NCBI GenBank assembly: GCA_027686065.1
Contig: JAQCTH010000022.1
Location: 1 to 49,975 of the forward strand
Reading direction: 5' to 3'
From: Clostridiaceae bacterium AF10-41
GTDB lineage: Bacteria > Bacillota > Clostridia > Clostridiales > Clostridiaceae
Length of the DNA stretch: 49,975 nucleotides
Part shown: positions 24,047 to 32,201 of the stretch, piece after piece
Numbering within the stretch: the stretch's first letter is position 1
Layout of the letters: the number at the start of each line of letters is the position of its first letter
Notes under the pieces: model-generated
Seen by the model: the letters and a program-made list of their open reading frames with translations, nothing else
Told to the model about the DNA's origin: nothing
The model's database searches: none
Made by a program: the position numbers and the translations under genes

Positions 24047-24865
24047 TTAATTTATATTCATATCCTTCTTTTTATAAATGACACTAGAAATAAGTAATGA
24101 TATTGCTATAAGCAAAAAGCCTAATATTATAAACTTTGCTTCAAATCCATTCTTTATTATATTTGATGGAATTACCCATTCATATGGAGAGAAGTATTTT
24201 ACAAATGAAAATTCTTCTTTTAGTTTAGATAAAATACCTAGTATATATGTCATAAAAAACAAACTTACTCCTATACTAGTTGCAGCTTTCCCCCTTTTTA
24301 GAATTGTTGATATAGCTACTCCAATTGCCATAAATATATATCCTAAAAATGCCATTCCAATAAACATACTTTTTATATTTATTGAAAGATCTATCATATT
24401 TACTTCAGTTGGCTTAACTGTAATAGATATACCTACCGTAACAGCTACAACAATAACTAAAAATACAAGAAGATATACAACTCTTGATAATATCTTACTC
24501 CAAAGAATTTTATTTCTTGATACTGGCTTAGAATACAAAAATTCTATTGTCCCTTCGCTTTCTTCTTCAATTATAGAGTTGACCCCTAGCATTGCACCAT
24601 AAATACCAAAAGCCATTGCAACATATTGAAGACAATATGCAAGAAAATCATTTATGTTACTAAAATCAGTGGTACTTGAAAAATTAAAGGCTTCTAGAAT
24701 AGCTGGTGGAAGTGAATCTAATTTGGCACCTACTAACTCCTTCATTCCCATATCCTTCATGCTTGGAAATAATGCCATAAATAAAATTATAATTGCAGAA
24801 GTTCCTATACTCCAATATATTAATGATTTTATATTTCTTTTAAATTCAAATTTAAATATATTCAT
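24047..24865 (-). CDS. ABC-2 type transporter permease
   Basis: This 272-residue membrane protein has about six hydrophobic segments and the typical EEESEGTIEFLYSKPVSRNKILWSK loop (about 93-117) of ABC-2 permeases that pair with BcrA-like ATPases. The substrate may be a peptide antibiotic or toxic compound. It overlaps the ATPase gene by one base (TAATG) and is the last gene of the LytTR operon. A perfect hairpin follows about 70 bases downstream. Confidence 0.9.
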   Translation of the reverse strand: MNIFKFEFKRNIKSLIYWSIGTSAIIILFMALFPSMKDMGMKELVGAKLDSLPPAILEAFNFSSTTDFSNINDFLAYCLQYVAMAFGIYGAMLGVNSIIEEESEGTIEFLYSKPVSRNKILWSKILSRVVYLLVFLVIVVAVTVGISITVKPTEVNMIDLSINIKSMFIGMAFLGYIFMAIGVAISTILKRGKAATSIGVSLFFMTYILGILSKLKEEFSFVKYFSPYEWVIPSNIIKNGFEAKFIILGFLLIAISLLISSVIYKKKDMNIN

Positions 24866-25746
24866 TATTTATTCTCTCCTTCATAATAATTTAAAAAGGC
24901 TTCTTCTAATTTAACTTCTTCAATTAGCAACTTATCAAAATTATATTTAGCTAATAAATTTATTAGCTCATTTATATTGCCTTTATAAATAAACTCAATT
25001 TCTTCATTAACATATTTAAAGCTTTCACTTATACCTTCAATTTCTTTCATATCTATATTGGTAGATTTTAGAGTTATTCTTTTGCCTAAATCTCTATCCA
25101 TATTATTTAAATCTAGTATATCTATTATTTCCCCTTCTTTTATAACTGCAACTCTATCACAAAACTTTTCTATTTCAGATAGATTATGTGATGATAAAAA
25201 TATGGTTTTACCTTTTGCTTTTTCCTTTAATAATATATTAAATAGTTTTTGTTGAATTAATGGATCTAAGCCATTTGTTGGCTCATCTAAAATTACTATT
25301 TTAGGATTACTTAAAAGCGCTTGAACTATAGCTACCTTCTTTTTATTTCCAAGGCTAAGCTCTTCAATTTTTTTATCTAGTTCAACTTCTAATTCATTAC
25401 AAAGTTCATTTAAATACCTTTTATCACAATAATCAAAAAATGAAATTGCATAATTCAATATATCTTTTACTTTAACTTCTGAGTAATATTTTACTTCACT
25501 TGGCACATAACTTGTAAATTCCTTAATAAGTTTACTTTCACTAACAATATCTTTTCCTAATATCTTAGCACTTCCTAATGTAGGAAAAATAAAATTAAGC
25601 AATGTCTTTATAGTTGTAGATTTACCTGCTCCATTTGGACCTATAAATCCATATATCTCTCCTTCTCTAATTTCTAAGTTCACATTTTTTATTCCCCTGT
25701 TTTTTCCGTAACTTTTAGTCAAATTGTTTATTTTAATAGCTTCCAT
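24865..25746 (-). CDS. ABC transporter ATP-binding protein (BcrA-like)
   Basis: This cytoplasmic ATPase of 293 residues has Walker A GPNGAGKST (about 36-44), the Q-loop, the signature SLGNKKKVAIVQALLSNPK (altered from SGGQ), Walker B IVILDEPTNGLDP and a switch-His region in LSSHNLSEIEKFCD. The C-terminal 70 residues form the extra domain common to BcrA/CcmA-like exporters. It powers the ABC-2 permease encoded next. The ATG at 25746 follows GGGGTGG; a GTG three codons upstream is less likely. Located 13 bases after the DUF3021 gene. Confidence 0.92.
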   Translation of the reverse strand: MEAIKINNLTKSYGKNRGIKNVNLEIREGEIYGFIGPNGAGKSTTIKTLLNFIFPTLGSAKILGKDIVSESKLIKEFTSYVPSEVKYYSEVKVKDILNYAISFFDYCDKRYLNELCNELEVELDKKIEELSLGNKKKVAIVQALLSNPKIVILDEPTNGLDPLIQQKLFNILLKEKAKGKTIFLSSHNLSEIEKFCDRVAVIKEGEIIDILDLNNMDRDLGKRITLKSTNIDMKEIEGISESFKYVNEEIEFIYKGNINELINLLAKYNFDKLLIEEVKLEEAFLNYYEGENK

Positions 25747-25759
25747 ATTTACCACCCCA

Positions 25760-26191
25760 CTATAAATTTTCTTTATATTTTATTAATTTATCATTAAACC
25801 TTTCCCCTGTTAATTTTTTATAAGCATAAAAGTTTATTGTTACTAGCATAAAATAACCTGTATATATCATAAAGAATATGCTATTAGATATTTCCCATAA
25901 CTCTGTCCAATTAAAGTAATTAATAAAAATATTTAAAATACCTAAAAGTATTAAATAGTGTGCTACTACTTTAATTTTTATTGATACCTTAGATAAAAAT
26001 TTTTCACTATATAAAATAAATTGAATTATACTAATTATTAATGCTAATAAAATAAATTCCCATAGTAATCCTAAAGGCATTATTTTATTTCCAATAAAAA
26101 GACTCACTACCCCATAGGTCAATATTATCATCATAAAAAATAATCCAGTTAATGATTTTAATTCATATCCCATATTATAAAAATCCTTCAT
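25760..26191 (-). CDS. DUF3021 family membrane protein (LytTR-system partner)
   Basis: This 143-residue membrane protein has four predicted helices and matches the DUF3021 pattern: short N-terminus, two tight helix pairs, and C-terminal INFYAYKKLTGERFNDKL. Such proteins lie next to one-domain LytTR regulators and in the described LytTR regulatory systems (HdrRM, BrsRM in streptococci) act as membrane-bound inhibitors of the regulator. Here it sits between the LytTR gene (14 bases upstream) and the ABC genes. Its role as inhibitor or membrane-damage sensor is inference from those families. Confidence 0.78.
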   Translation of the reverse strand: MKDFYNMGYELKSLTGLFFMMIILTYGVVSLFIGNKIMPLGLLWEFILLALIISIIQFILYSEKFLSKVSIKIKVVAHYLILLGILNIFINYFNWTELWEISNSIFFMIYTGYFMLVTINFYAYKKLTGERFNDKLIKYKENL

Positions 26192-26205
26192 TATTTTGTC
26201 TCCTT

Positions 26206-26643
26206 TTAATAATCTAATTTTGCTTTAAGTATAGGAACATATTGTCTTGAAACTATTAATTTTTCTTTATTTTCAAGTAGAACTTCAATACGTCCCCCCA
26301 TTATAGGATTTATTACTGAAATTTTAGAGATATTTATTATTGTTGATTTAGACGCTCTAAAAAAATGATATGTAGAAAACTTTTCTTCAATTTCATAAAG
26401 CCTTAAATTGCTTTCATAAATATCTTTTTTAGTGTACATAAATGTTTTCTTATCTACAGATTCAAAATACAATATACTATCTGGTTTTATAATATAAACC
26501 TTATTATCTTTAAGTCCTGTAATAACATTTTCCTCTTCTTTTAATTTAGAAAGTATATTAATTACATCCTCGTTTATACTTTTACAATTTATAATTACTT
26601 CGATTTCATTATTATTTTCATCTTCATTAATTATTACTTTCAT
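26206..26643 (-). CDS. LytTR DNA-binding regulator
   Basis: This regulator has 145 residues and consists almost only of a LytTR DNA-binding domain (about 45-143), with KDNKVYIIKPDSILYFESVDKKTFMYTKKDIYES and FFRASKSTIINISKISVINPIMGGRIEVLLENKEKLIVSRQYV in parts. There is no receiver domain, so control comes from elsewhere, probably the DUF3021 membrane protein encoded next. It heads the four-gene unit with the ABC transporter. Two direct repeats exactly 21 bp apart lie just upstream of the -35 box, the layout expected for a LytTR activator of its own operon. Confidence 0.9.
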   Translation of the reverse strand: MKVIINEDENNNEIEVIINCKSINEDVINILSKLKEEENVITGLKDNKVYIIKPDSILYFESVDKKTFMYTKKDIYESNLRLYEIEEKFSTYHFFRASKSTIINISKISVINPIMGGRIEVLLENKEKLIVSRQYVPILKAKLDY

Positions 26644-26672
26644 AATAACTCTCCTTAGACTTTTATAATCTC

Positions 26673-26700
26673 ATACTACTACTTTTAATAAATATATCAA
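26673..26700 (-). promoter_or_regulatory. Promoter of the LytTR/ABC operon
   Basis: TTGATA (26695-26700) and TAGTAT (26673-26678) on the minus strand, 16 bases apart; the leader then carries AAGGAG before the ATG. Confidence 0.5.
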
Positions 26701-26712
26701 TAATATTATCCT

Positions 26713-26748
26713 AAGATGCATTATTTTAATACCAAGATGTAATATTTT
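26713..26748. promoter_or_regulatory. Direct repeats, likely LytTR binding sites
   Basis: AAGATGCATTATTTT (26713-26727) and AAGATGTAATATTTT (26734-26748) match at 13 of 15 positions with a 21-bp period, two helical turns. They end 12 bp from the -35 box of the LytTR operon and about 90 bp from the divergent hydrogenase-like gene. Confidence 0.65.
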
Positions 26749-26834
26749 GCGAAGCAGTTTATAAATTTTAAGTATTAATAATTAGTAAATTATATATACT
26801 AAACTATAGAAAAATTATTATTGGGAGGTATAAG

Positions 26835-28187
26835 ATGCATAATAAATATAATGATCTTTTTGATAATCTAGTACGATCTTATTATGAAGGAAATTTTGAT
26901 GAAACTCTTTCTAAAATTATGGTATGTCATGAAGTTTCTCCTCAAGAAACCTTCAAAATTATTACATCACTTTGTGGAGTATCTTTAGAATTTGATAATA
27001 ATTACCTTTATAACTTAAAAAAGGCCATCACAAGCTATAGTGTAAATAAAAGATTTATTGAAAAGCTTGATAGTTGTAGTGTTGATTGTAAACAAGATGA
27101 AAATAATAAATTCAAATGTCAATCTAGTTGTCCATTTGATGCAATATCATATGATAATTTTAATAAATCTACATATATAAATTATGATTTATGCGTTGGT
27201 TGTGGATTATGTATTGATTCTTGTAAAGATGGTAAATTCTTAGATAAGATTGACTTTTTACCAATACTAGATTTATTAAAAAATAATAAAACTGTCATTG
27301 CAGCTGTTGCTCCTGCTATTATTGGACAATTTGGAGAAAATGTCACTATGGATCAATTGCGTGCTGCTTTTATAAAAATAGGCTTTAGTGATATGATTGA
27401 AGTGGCTTTTGCTGCTGATATGATAACAATTAAAGAAGCTGTTGAATTTAATAATCATGTTAATGGCCCTAATGATTTAATGATAACTTCCTGTTGTTGT
27501 CCTATGTGGGTTGGTATGTTGAAAAAAGTGTATAAGGAGCTAGTTCCAGACTTATCTCCATCTGTTTCTCCTATGATTGGTGCTGGAAGAGTAATAAAGA
27601 AATTAAATCCACATGCTAAAGTTGTGTTTATCGGCCCTTGTATAGCAAAAAAGGCTGAAGCTAAAGAACCTGATTTATCTAAGGATATTGACTTTGTTTT
27701 AACTTTTCAAGAATTAGATAATATATTTAAATCTCTTGAAATCGAACCTGATAAACTTCAAGGTATCCCATCAAAAGATTATGCCTCAAGAGGTGGCAGA
27801 TTATATGCACGTACAGGTGGGGTTTCTATAGCCGTTGGTGAGGCAGTTGCTGAGCTCTATCCTAAAAAGTCACAGCTATTTAAATCTGTTAAAGCTGAAG
27901 GTGTTAGAGAATGTAAAGAGGTTTTAAATAAGGCTTTAAGCGGTGAAATAGAAGCGAATTTCATAGAAGGAATGGGTTGTGTTGGAGGATGCGTTGGAGG
28001 TCCTAAAGCCCTTATACCTAAAGAGCAAGGTAAAATTGCTGTAGATACCTTTGCATATAATTCTCCAATAAAAATAGCTACTCATAGTGATACTATGGAT
28101 ACAGTATTAGAAAAGCTTAGCATTCATTCATTAAAGGATTTTGAAGATGATTCTAAAACTGCAATATTCCACAGAGATTTTCACTAG
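26835..28187 (+). CDS. [FeFe]-hydrogenase-like iron-sulfur protein
   Basis: This protein has 450 residues. A helical N-terminal part (1-75) is followed by a two-cluster ferredoxin domain (Cys81/85/95/99 and Cys120/123/126/130) and a C-terminal hydrogenase domain. The three H-cluster motifs are present: TSCCCP at 218-223, GPCIAKKAEA at 267-276 and EGMGCVGGCVGGP with Cys382 and Cys386. The first motif has an extra Cys in place of the usual Ser, and the second lacks the usual M-P start, which suggests a group B-type or M2/M3-type enzyme, not the standard CpI type. It could make or use H2 or sense it. Maturases are not in this window. GGGAGG precedes the ATG. Confidence 0.88.
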   Translation: MHNKYNDLFDNLVRSYYEGNFDETLSKIMVCHEVSPQETFKIITSLCGVSLEFDNNYLYNLKKAITSYSVNKRFIEKLDSCSVDCKQDENNKFKCQSSCPFDAISYDNFNKSTYINYDLCVGCGLCIDSCKDGKFLDKIDFLPILDLLKNNKTVIAAVAPAIIGQFGENVTMDQLRAAFIKIGFSDMIEVAFAADMITIKEAVEFNNHVNGPNDLMITSCCCPMWVGMLKKVYKELVPDLSPSVSPMIGAGRVIKKLNPHAKVVFIGPCIAKKAEAKEPDLSKDIDFVLTFQELDNIFKSLEIEPDKLQGIPSKDYASRGGRLYARTGGVSIAVGEAVAELYPKKSQLFKSVKAEGVRECKEVLNKALSGEIEANFIEGMGCVGGCVGGPKALIPKEQGKIAVDTFAYNSPIKIATHSDTMDTVLEKLSIHSLKDFEDDSKTAIFHRDFH

Positions 28188-28268
28188 AGAATATCCTACT
28201 TATGATATATTAGTTAAAGTATTAATTTAAAGCTATTAATTATATTATGTTTTATAGCTCTTTATTTA

Positions 28269-28374
28269 AAAATGTAGAATGTATAATTCTAAATAATAGT
28301 GAATTATGCTTAAGTTTATATTACTTCAAACATAAATTAAGTATTTTTCATCTTAATTATACATTCTTCATTTT
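28269..28374. repeat. Nested inverted repeat between convergent genes
   Basis: A 20-bp outer arm (28269-28288) matches the inverted arm 28355-28374 at 19 of 20 positions. Inside, ATGCTTAAGTTTAT and ATAAATTAAGTAT form a second, imperfect pair. The whole could fold into one long hairpin of about 106 bases. It may be a bidirectional terminator or a small mobile-type relic; no flanking direct repeat was found. Confidence 0.6.
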
Positions 28375-28388
28375 AAATCTTTAATTAT

Positions 28389-30314
28389 TCACTGTTCTTC
28401 CCACTTTTTCAAGTTAGGATTATGATCTAGTATTGATTTATATTGAGCTAATATTCCATATACTCCCTTTGGATCTAATTTCATATACCTATTATATTTT
28501 TCTATCCTATCTTCTAATCTAGACCAGCCATAATGTTTTAACCTTAAATCGCTAAGACTATATGATAAGTTATTGCAATTATATGGCATTCTTCCACAAT
28601 GTTGAGGGGTTTCTCTAAATAGATAATTATAATTTTCTTGATATCTTATCATAAATAATCTATAGGTATTATGAGCATTCCACAGGTTGTCTTCTCTGTA
28701 ATAATCTTCATTCCAAAAATCATATAATCTAAACATATATCCATCAACTTCAATATTTTCCATAAGATATTTTACTTTATATTTAAATCTATTTTCAAAC
28801 ATCTCATCTGCGTCTAAAAATATTATCCAATCTGGATTAGTTTTTATTGTTTCAATCCATTGTTGTTTCCTTAAGACAACTTCATTACTAAACTTTGAAG
28901 TTTTATTTTCTATTAAAATATAGGGGGTATTTTTTAGTACCTCCTTTATTATTTCAATAGTCTTATCTGTACTACCATCATCTATAATAACTGCATTATC
29001 TATATACTGTATTGCTTCTTCTAATACTCTTCTTAAAAATCTTTTTTCTTCATTTTTTACTATCATTGATAAAGTTAGCTTGTTATTTTCTTCTTTTACT
29101 TTTCTTTTAAGAGGTTTTACTAATGGTTGAATTTCCTTTTCAACTACCCATTTAGAAATTTTATAGTTGTCCTCATCATCCTTTTGCAATATACACTCCC
29201 CTTGTTTCTCTTTGTGATAGCTGTATCCATTCCTATATCCTTCTTCGTTATATAGAACTTTAACTATAATTTCATCAAAATCATTAGTAAATGGTACTTG
29301 ATAACTAACTATATTTAATTTATTAGTTATCTTCTCTTCTAATATTATTTTTCTCATATTCTCCAATTTATCTTTTACTCTTTGATTTTCATCATCTTTA
29401 AAATACTTTAGATATTTTATTGGCATCTCTTTTTTATAACTGTAATTGCCAATACCTTGAAGTGCTACCTTAATAACTTCTCGTGCTTTATAACTATTAA
29501 TTTGAAAATCCTTATTTTTATTCTCTAATTTATATGAATCTACTTTTAATAAATCCTCACTTCTATATATATGGTGAGCTGGATAATAGGTATCAACATA
29601 TAGTTGAATCCCTAAAACTGCTGCTCTCACACAAAAATGCCTATCTTCTCCCCAAAAAGAAATATTATAGATCTTATCGAAATTCACACCTTTACTTAAG
29701 GCTGATTTAGATATTAATGTACATGCTCCTAGACCTCCAACCTTATAAGTCCCCGGTTTCTTTAACATTTCCAAAAAATCTGATGATTTTTTTAAAGCTT
29801 CTGCTTCAGTAATCCCTACACCACCTTCACTATCATATAAAGTATATGTGTCTTTTAACCATACTTGAGGTTGCTCATATGAATCTGGTTGCCACTTTGT
29901 CCAAAATATATTAGAAATTATCTCTTTATTTAATGACACTAATCTTTTCAAAGTATTAGGATGCAATATTAAATCTGAATCTATAAGAAAAAGATAGTCA
30001 AAGTTTTCCTTTATAGCTCTTTGTATTATAAGATTTTTAAATTTAGATACTTTTTGTATTAATTCATTAGACCATATATGAGTATAGTCATCACAAATAT
30101 ATACTGATGTATCATTATCCTTTAATATAGTAACTTTTCTCTCTTGTTCTTTGAAATTCACTAATATTAAAGAGGATTCTTTTATACTATTATCATCTAT
30201 AAAACAATATTGAATATCTAATTCATCCTTTTTTAGCTCTTTCAATGAAATTAAAAACTCCCTTAATATATTTGGCTTTTGATGAATTGGGCTTCCAATC
30301 AAAACTTTGATCAT
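28389..30314 (-). CDS. Two-domain glycosyltransferase protein (GT2-like)
   Basis: This soluble protein of 641 residues has two glycosyltransferase-A-like halves. The first (about 1-290) begins IKVLIGSPIHQKP and has FLIDSDLIL (DxD-type motif) and a GEDRHFCVRAAVLG acceptor-side motif. The second (about 400-640) opens TLSMIVKNEEKRFLRRVLEEA, followed by VIIDDGSTDKT and IIFLDADEMF, the GT2 nucleotide-sugar and metal sites. The linker between has no clear motif. The donor and acceptor are unknown. The ATG at 30314 follows GGAGG; the earlier frame start is not supported. A related glycosyltransferase is divergent 190 bases away, so both may decorate one product. Confidence 0.85.
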   Translation of the reverse strand: MIKVLIGSPIHQKPNILREFLISLKELKKDELDIQYCFIDDNSIKESSLILVNFKEQERKVTILKDNDTSVYICDDYTHIWSNELIQKVSKFKNLIIQRAIKENFDYLFLIDSDLILHPNTLKRLVSLNKEIISNIFWTKWQPDSYEQPQVWLKDTYTLYDSEGGVGITEAEALKKSSDFLEMLKKPGTYKVGGLGACTLISKSALSKGVNFDKIYNISFWGEDRHFCVRAAVLGIQLYVDTYYPAHHIYRSEDLLKVDSYKLENKNKDFQINSYKAREVIKVALQGIGNYSYKKEMPIKYLKYFKDDENQRVKDKLENMRKIILEEKITNKLNIVSYQVPFTNDFDEIIVKVLYNEEGYRNGYSYHKEKQGECILQKDDEDNYKISKWVVEKEIQPLVKPLKRKVKEENNKLTLSMIVKNEEKRFLRRVLEEAIQYIDNAVIIDDGSTDKTIEIIKEVLKNTPYILIENKTSKFSNEVVLRKQQWIETIKTNPDWIIFLDADEMFENRFKYKVKYLMENIEVDGYMFRLYDFWNEDYYREDNLWNAHNTYRLFMIRYQENYNYLFRETPQHCGRMPYNCNNLSYSLSDLRLKHYGWSRLEDRIEKYNRYMKLDPKGVYGILAQYKSILDHNPNLKKWEEQ

Positions 30315-30505
30315 AAGTTTCCTCCAATTTCTTAATCTAAATAAAATATTTACACTTATCATATTATGCTTATTTTTAATAAAATAACCTCTAATAAGTA
30401 ACTTTAAGTAGAAATAGCCAATATTATCTATTTTTCTATTAATAGCAGATTTCAGTTATTATCATATTGTATATTGAAACAACTTTTATTGGAGGTAAAT
30501 TTTCT

Positions 30506-31507
30506 TTGGATACTTTAAGCGTTTGTATTATAGCCAAAAATGAAGAAGAAAATCTAGTTAGATGTCTTAAAAGTGTACAAAGCATTGCTGATGAGATAAT
30601 TTTAATTGATACTGGATCTATTGATAATACAATTAATATATCAAATAAATTTAATGCTAAAGTAATAAATTTTTTATGGAACAATGACTTTAGTGCTGCA
30701 AGAAATAAAGCCTTAGAAGTTGCCTCTAAGGATTGGATCTTATGTATTGATTGCGATGAGGCATTAGATAGTACTCAAGTCATTAATTTGAAAAATATAT
30801 TAAATGATTCTTCTCATCTTGGCTTTAGACTACAACTTATAAACATAATTGATAATAAACCCTATAAAGGTGACTATTTACTTAGGATTATAAAAAATAA
30901 CTCCGGCTTTTATTTTTCTGGAAAAATTAATGAAAGTCTTAAAAATTCTATATATAAAGATTCTTATATTAATAAAGTTTTGAATTCAGAGTTTCTTTTA
31001 TATAATTTTGGATATGATTATAATAAAAAATCTTTAATGGATCGTTGTAACAGAAATCTTTCTCTCTATCTTTCTTTTGATAATTACAAAAAGGATTATT
31101 TATATTACTATAATATTGCTAATGAATACTTTCTTTTAAAGAATTATACTAAAGCTATTGATAACTATATTAAAGCTATTGATTTAAGTAGTAATTATTT
31201 TATAGAAAGCTATATATGTTTTCTAATTATAAAAACATACTATAAAATGAATAATTTTAAAGAAGCAATTTTTATTGGAGAAAGCTTATCAATTAAATAT
31301 AATGCTTTTCGGGAAATCTATTTACTTTTAAGTATATGCTATGAAAAAATAGATGATTTAGATAAGTCAAAGAACTATTTAAAAACTTACTTAAGCTTAT
31401 ATTCTAAGGGGCCTCCTTACTGTTTTAGACTAGATTATATAAATATGAATGATATAATTCCAGAAATGTTTGGCTTTAAATTAGATGATTTAAAGAATCT
31501 AATTTAA
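30506..31507 (+). CDS. GT2 glycosyltransferase with TPR repeats
   Basis: This soluble protein of 333 residues opens with a GT2 domain (about 1-190): TLSVCIIAKNEEENLVRCLKSV, IILIDTGSIDNT and ILCIDCDEAL (DxD-type). The C-terminal half has two or three TPR-like repeats (YYNIANEYFLLKNYTKAIDNYIKAIDL, in parts, and LLLSICYEKIDDLDKSKNYLKTYLSL). This layout is common in bacterial glycan or SPOR-coat biosynthesis and tailing enzymes; the acceptor is unknown. Translation starts at TTG 10 bases after GGAGG. The upstream in-frame TTG at 30467 has no such site. A hairpin that serves both convergent genes follows. Confidence 0.85.
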   Translation: MDTLSVCIIAKNEEENLVRCLKSVQSIADEIILIDTGSIDNTINISNKFNAKVINFLWNNDFSAARNKALEVASKDWILCIDCDEALDSTQVINLKNILNDSSHLGFRLQLINIIDNKPYKGDYLLRIIKNNSGFYFSGKINESLKNSIYKDSYINKVLNSEFLLYNFGYDYNKKSLMDRCNRNLSLYLSFDNYKKDYLYYYNIANEYFLLKNYTKAIDNYIKAIDLSSNYFIESYICFLIIKTYYKMNNFKEAIFIGESLSIKYNAFREIYLLLSICYEKIDDLDKSKNYLKTYLSLYSKGPPYCFRLDYINMNDIIPEMFGFKLDDLKNLI

Positions 31508-31515
31508 AATGTTAA

Positions 31516-31547
31516 AAGGAGGATAAGTATTAGTACTTTTCCTCCTT
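31516..31547. terminator. Hairpin between convergent genes
   Basis: AAGGAGG (31516-31522) pairs with CCTCCTT (31541-31547), with AAGTA and TACTT pairing inside. On the minus strand TTTTAAC follows; on the plus strand there is no T-run. It best serves the gene at 31638-31892. Confidence 0.5.
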
Positions 31548-31637
31548 GTTACATTCATTAATAAAATAATATAAATTTTTAGTGGAACCATTTAAAGTTT
31601 AAAATATAGATTATTGCATGATAATATAATTATTAGA

Positions 31638-31892
31638 TTATTCTTCTCTTTTTTTCATTAGTATTTGTTCTAGTACATTCAGTCTAGTTTTTCCTAAAAT
31701 TTGTTTTGGTTTTTTAGCTATCTCATTATCTTTATAAAATTTAACCTTATTACACTCTACAACCTTAAATATTTTTTCTTCTAAAGCTTCATCTTCTATG
31801 TTGCCTTCAAAATAATCATCTATGTAATCTCTTAAAGCATAACTAAGTTCCTCTTGATTTTTATAATATAATCTAATTCCACCCTTATTCAA
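31638..31892 (-). CDS. Small conserved protein, TIGR04540-like
   Basis: This 84-residue protein is basic and acidic in turn, with no membrane segment. Its sequence pattern (RLYYKNQEELSYALRDYIDDYF, in parts, and PKQILGKTRLNVLEQILMK) resembles the uncharacterised TIGR04540 family of Clostridia. Function unknown. It starts with TTG 9 bases after GGGAGG. A 14-bp sequence occurs twice upstream with 31-bp period, the nearer copy touching the ribosome binding site, which may mark control. Confidence 0.65.
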   Translation of the reverse strand: MNKGGIRLYYKNQEELSYALRDYIDDYFEGNIEDEALEEKIFKVVECNKVKFYKDNEIAKKPKQILGKTRLNVLEQILMKKREE

Positions 31893-31908
31893 GAATATTA
31901 TCCTCCCT

Positions 31909-31953
31909 AAAATCTACTTTTATGATATGTGTATGATAAAAAATCTACTTTTA
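31909..31953. repeat. Two direct repeats in the upstream region of the TIGR04540-like gene
   Basis: AAAATCTACTTTTA occurs at 31909-31922 and 31940-31953, a 31-bp period (about three helical turns). The remaining 180 bases up to the ahpC promoter are about 85% A+T with no gene and only short palindromes. Confidence 0.55.
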
Positions 31954-32132
31954 AAATATATTTTATACTAAAAATATCCTATATACAATATGTATTAAAA
32001 TTATTAATTTTTATTTAATTAATTAAGTGTATATATTATTCATATTATAAAATTTTATATATATAAATATACGTTATGTATATAGTATTTAAGATAGTTG
32101 AGAAAATTTATCAATTATTTTCCTAAAGACCC

Positions 32133-32161
32133 TTGACTTTTTATTAAATAATAATTATTAT
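32133..32161 (+). promoter_or_regulatory. Promoter of ahpC
   Basis: TTGACT (32133-32138) and TATTAT (32156-32161) with 17-base spacing. The -10 lies inside a palindromic element. Confidence 0.75.
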
Positions 32162-32164
32162 TAA
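32141..32164 (+). promoter_or_regulatory. Palindromic operator over the ahpC promoter (PerR/Fur-box-like)
   Basis: A 24-bp A/T palindrome (TTATTAAATAAT followed by AATTATTATTAA) covers spacer and -10. The exact reverse complement occurs at 32859-32882 before the reductase gene. Placement and sequence suit a Fur-family repressor such as PerR, but the spacing differs from the 7-1-7 consensus. Confidence 0.6.
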
Positions 32165-32201
32165 TACATAGTAATTTTCAAAATGTTAGGAGGAAAAATT
32201 T

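Noticed and set aside
24078..24602. Plus-strand frame of 174 codons inside the ABC permease gene
   Set aside because: Antisense shadow of a well-supported membrane protein.
31960..32100. AT-rich palindromes before ahpC as a possible replication or attachment site
   Set aside because: Only short A/T palindromes expected in such base composition; no integrase or flanking repeats.
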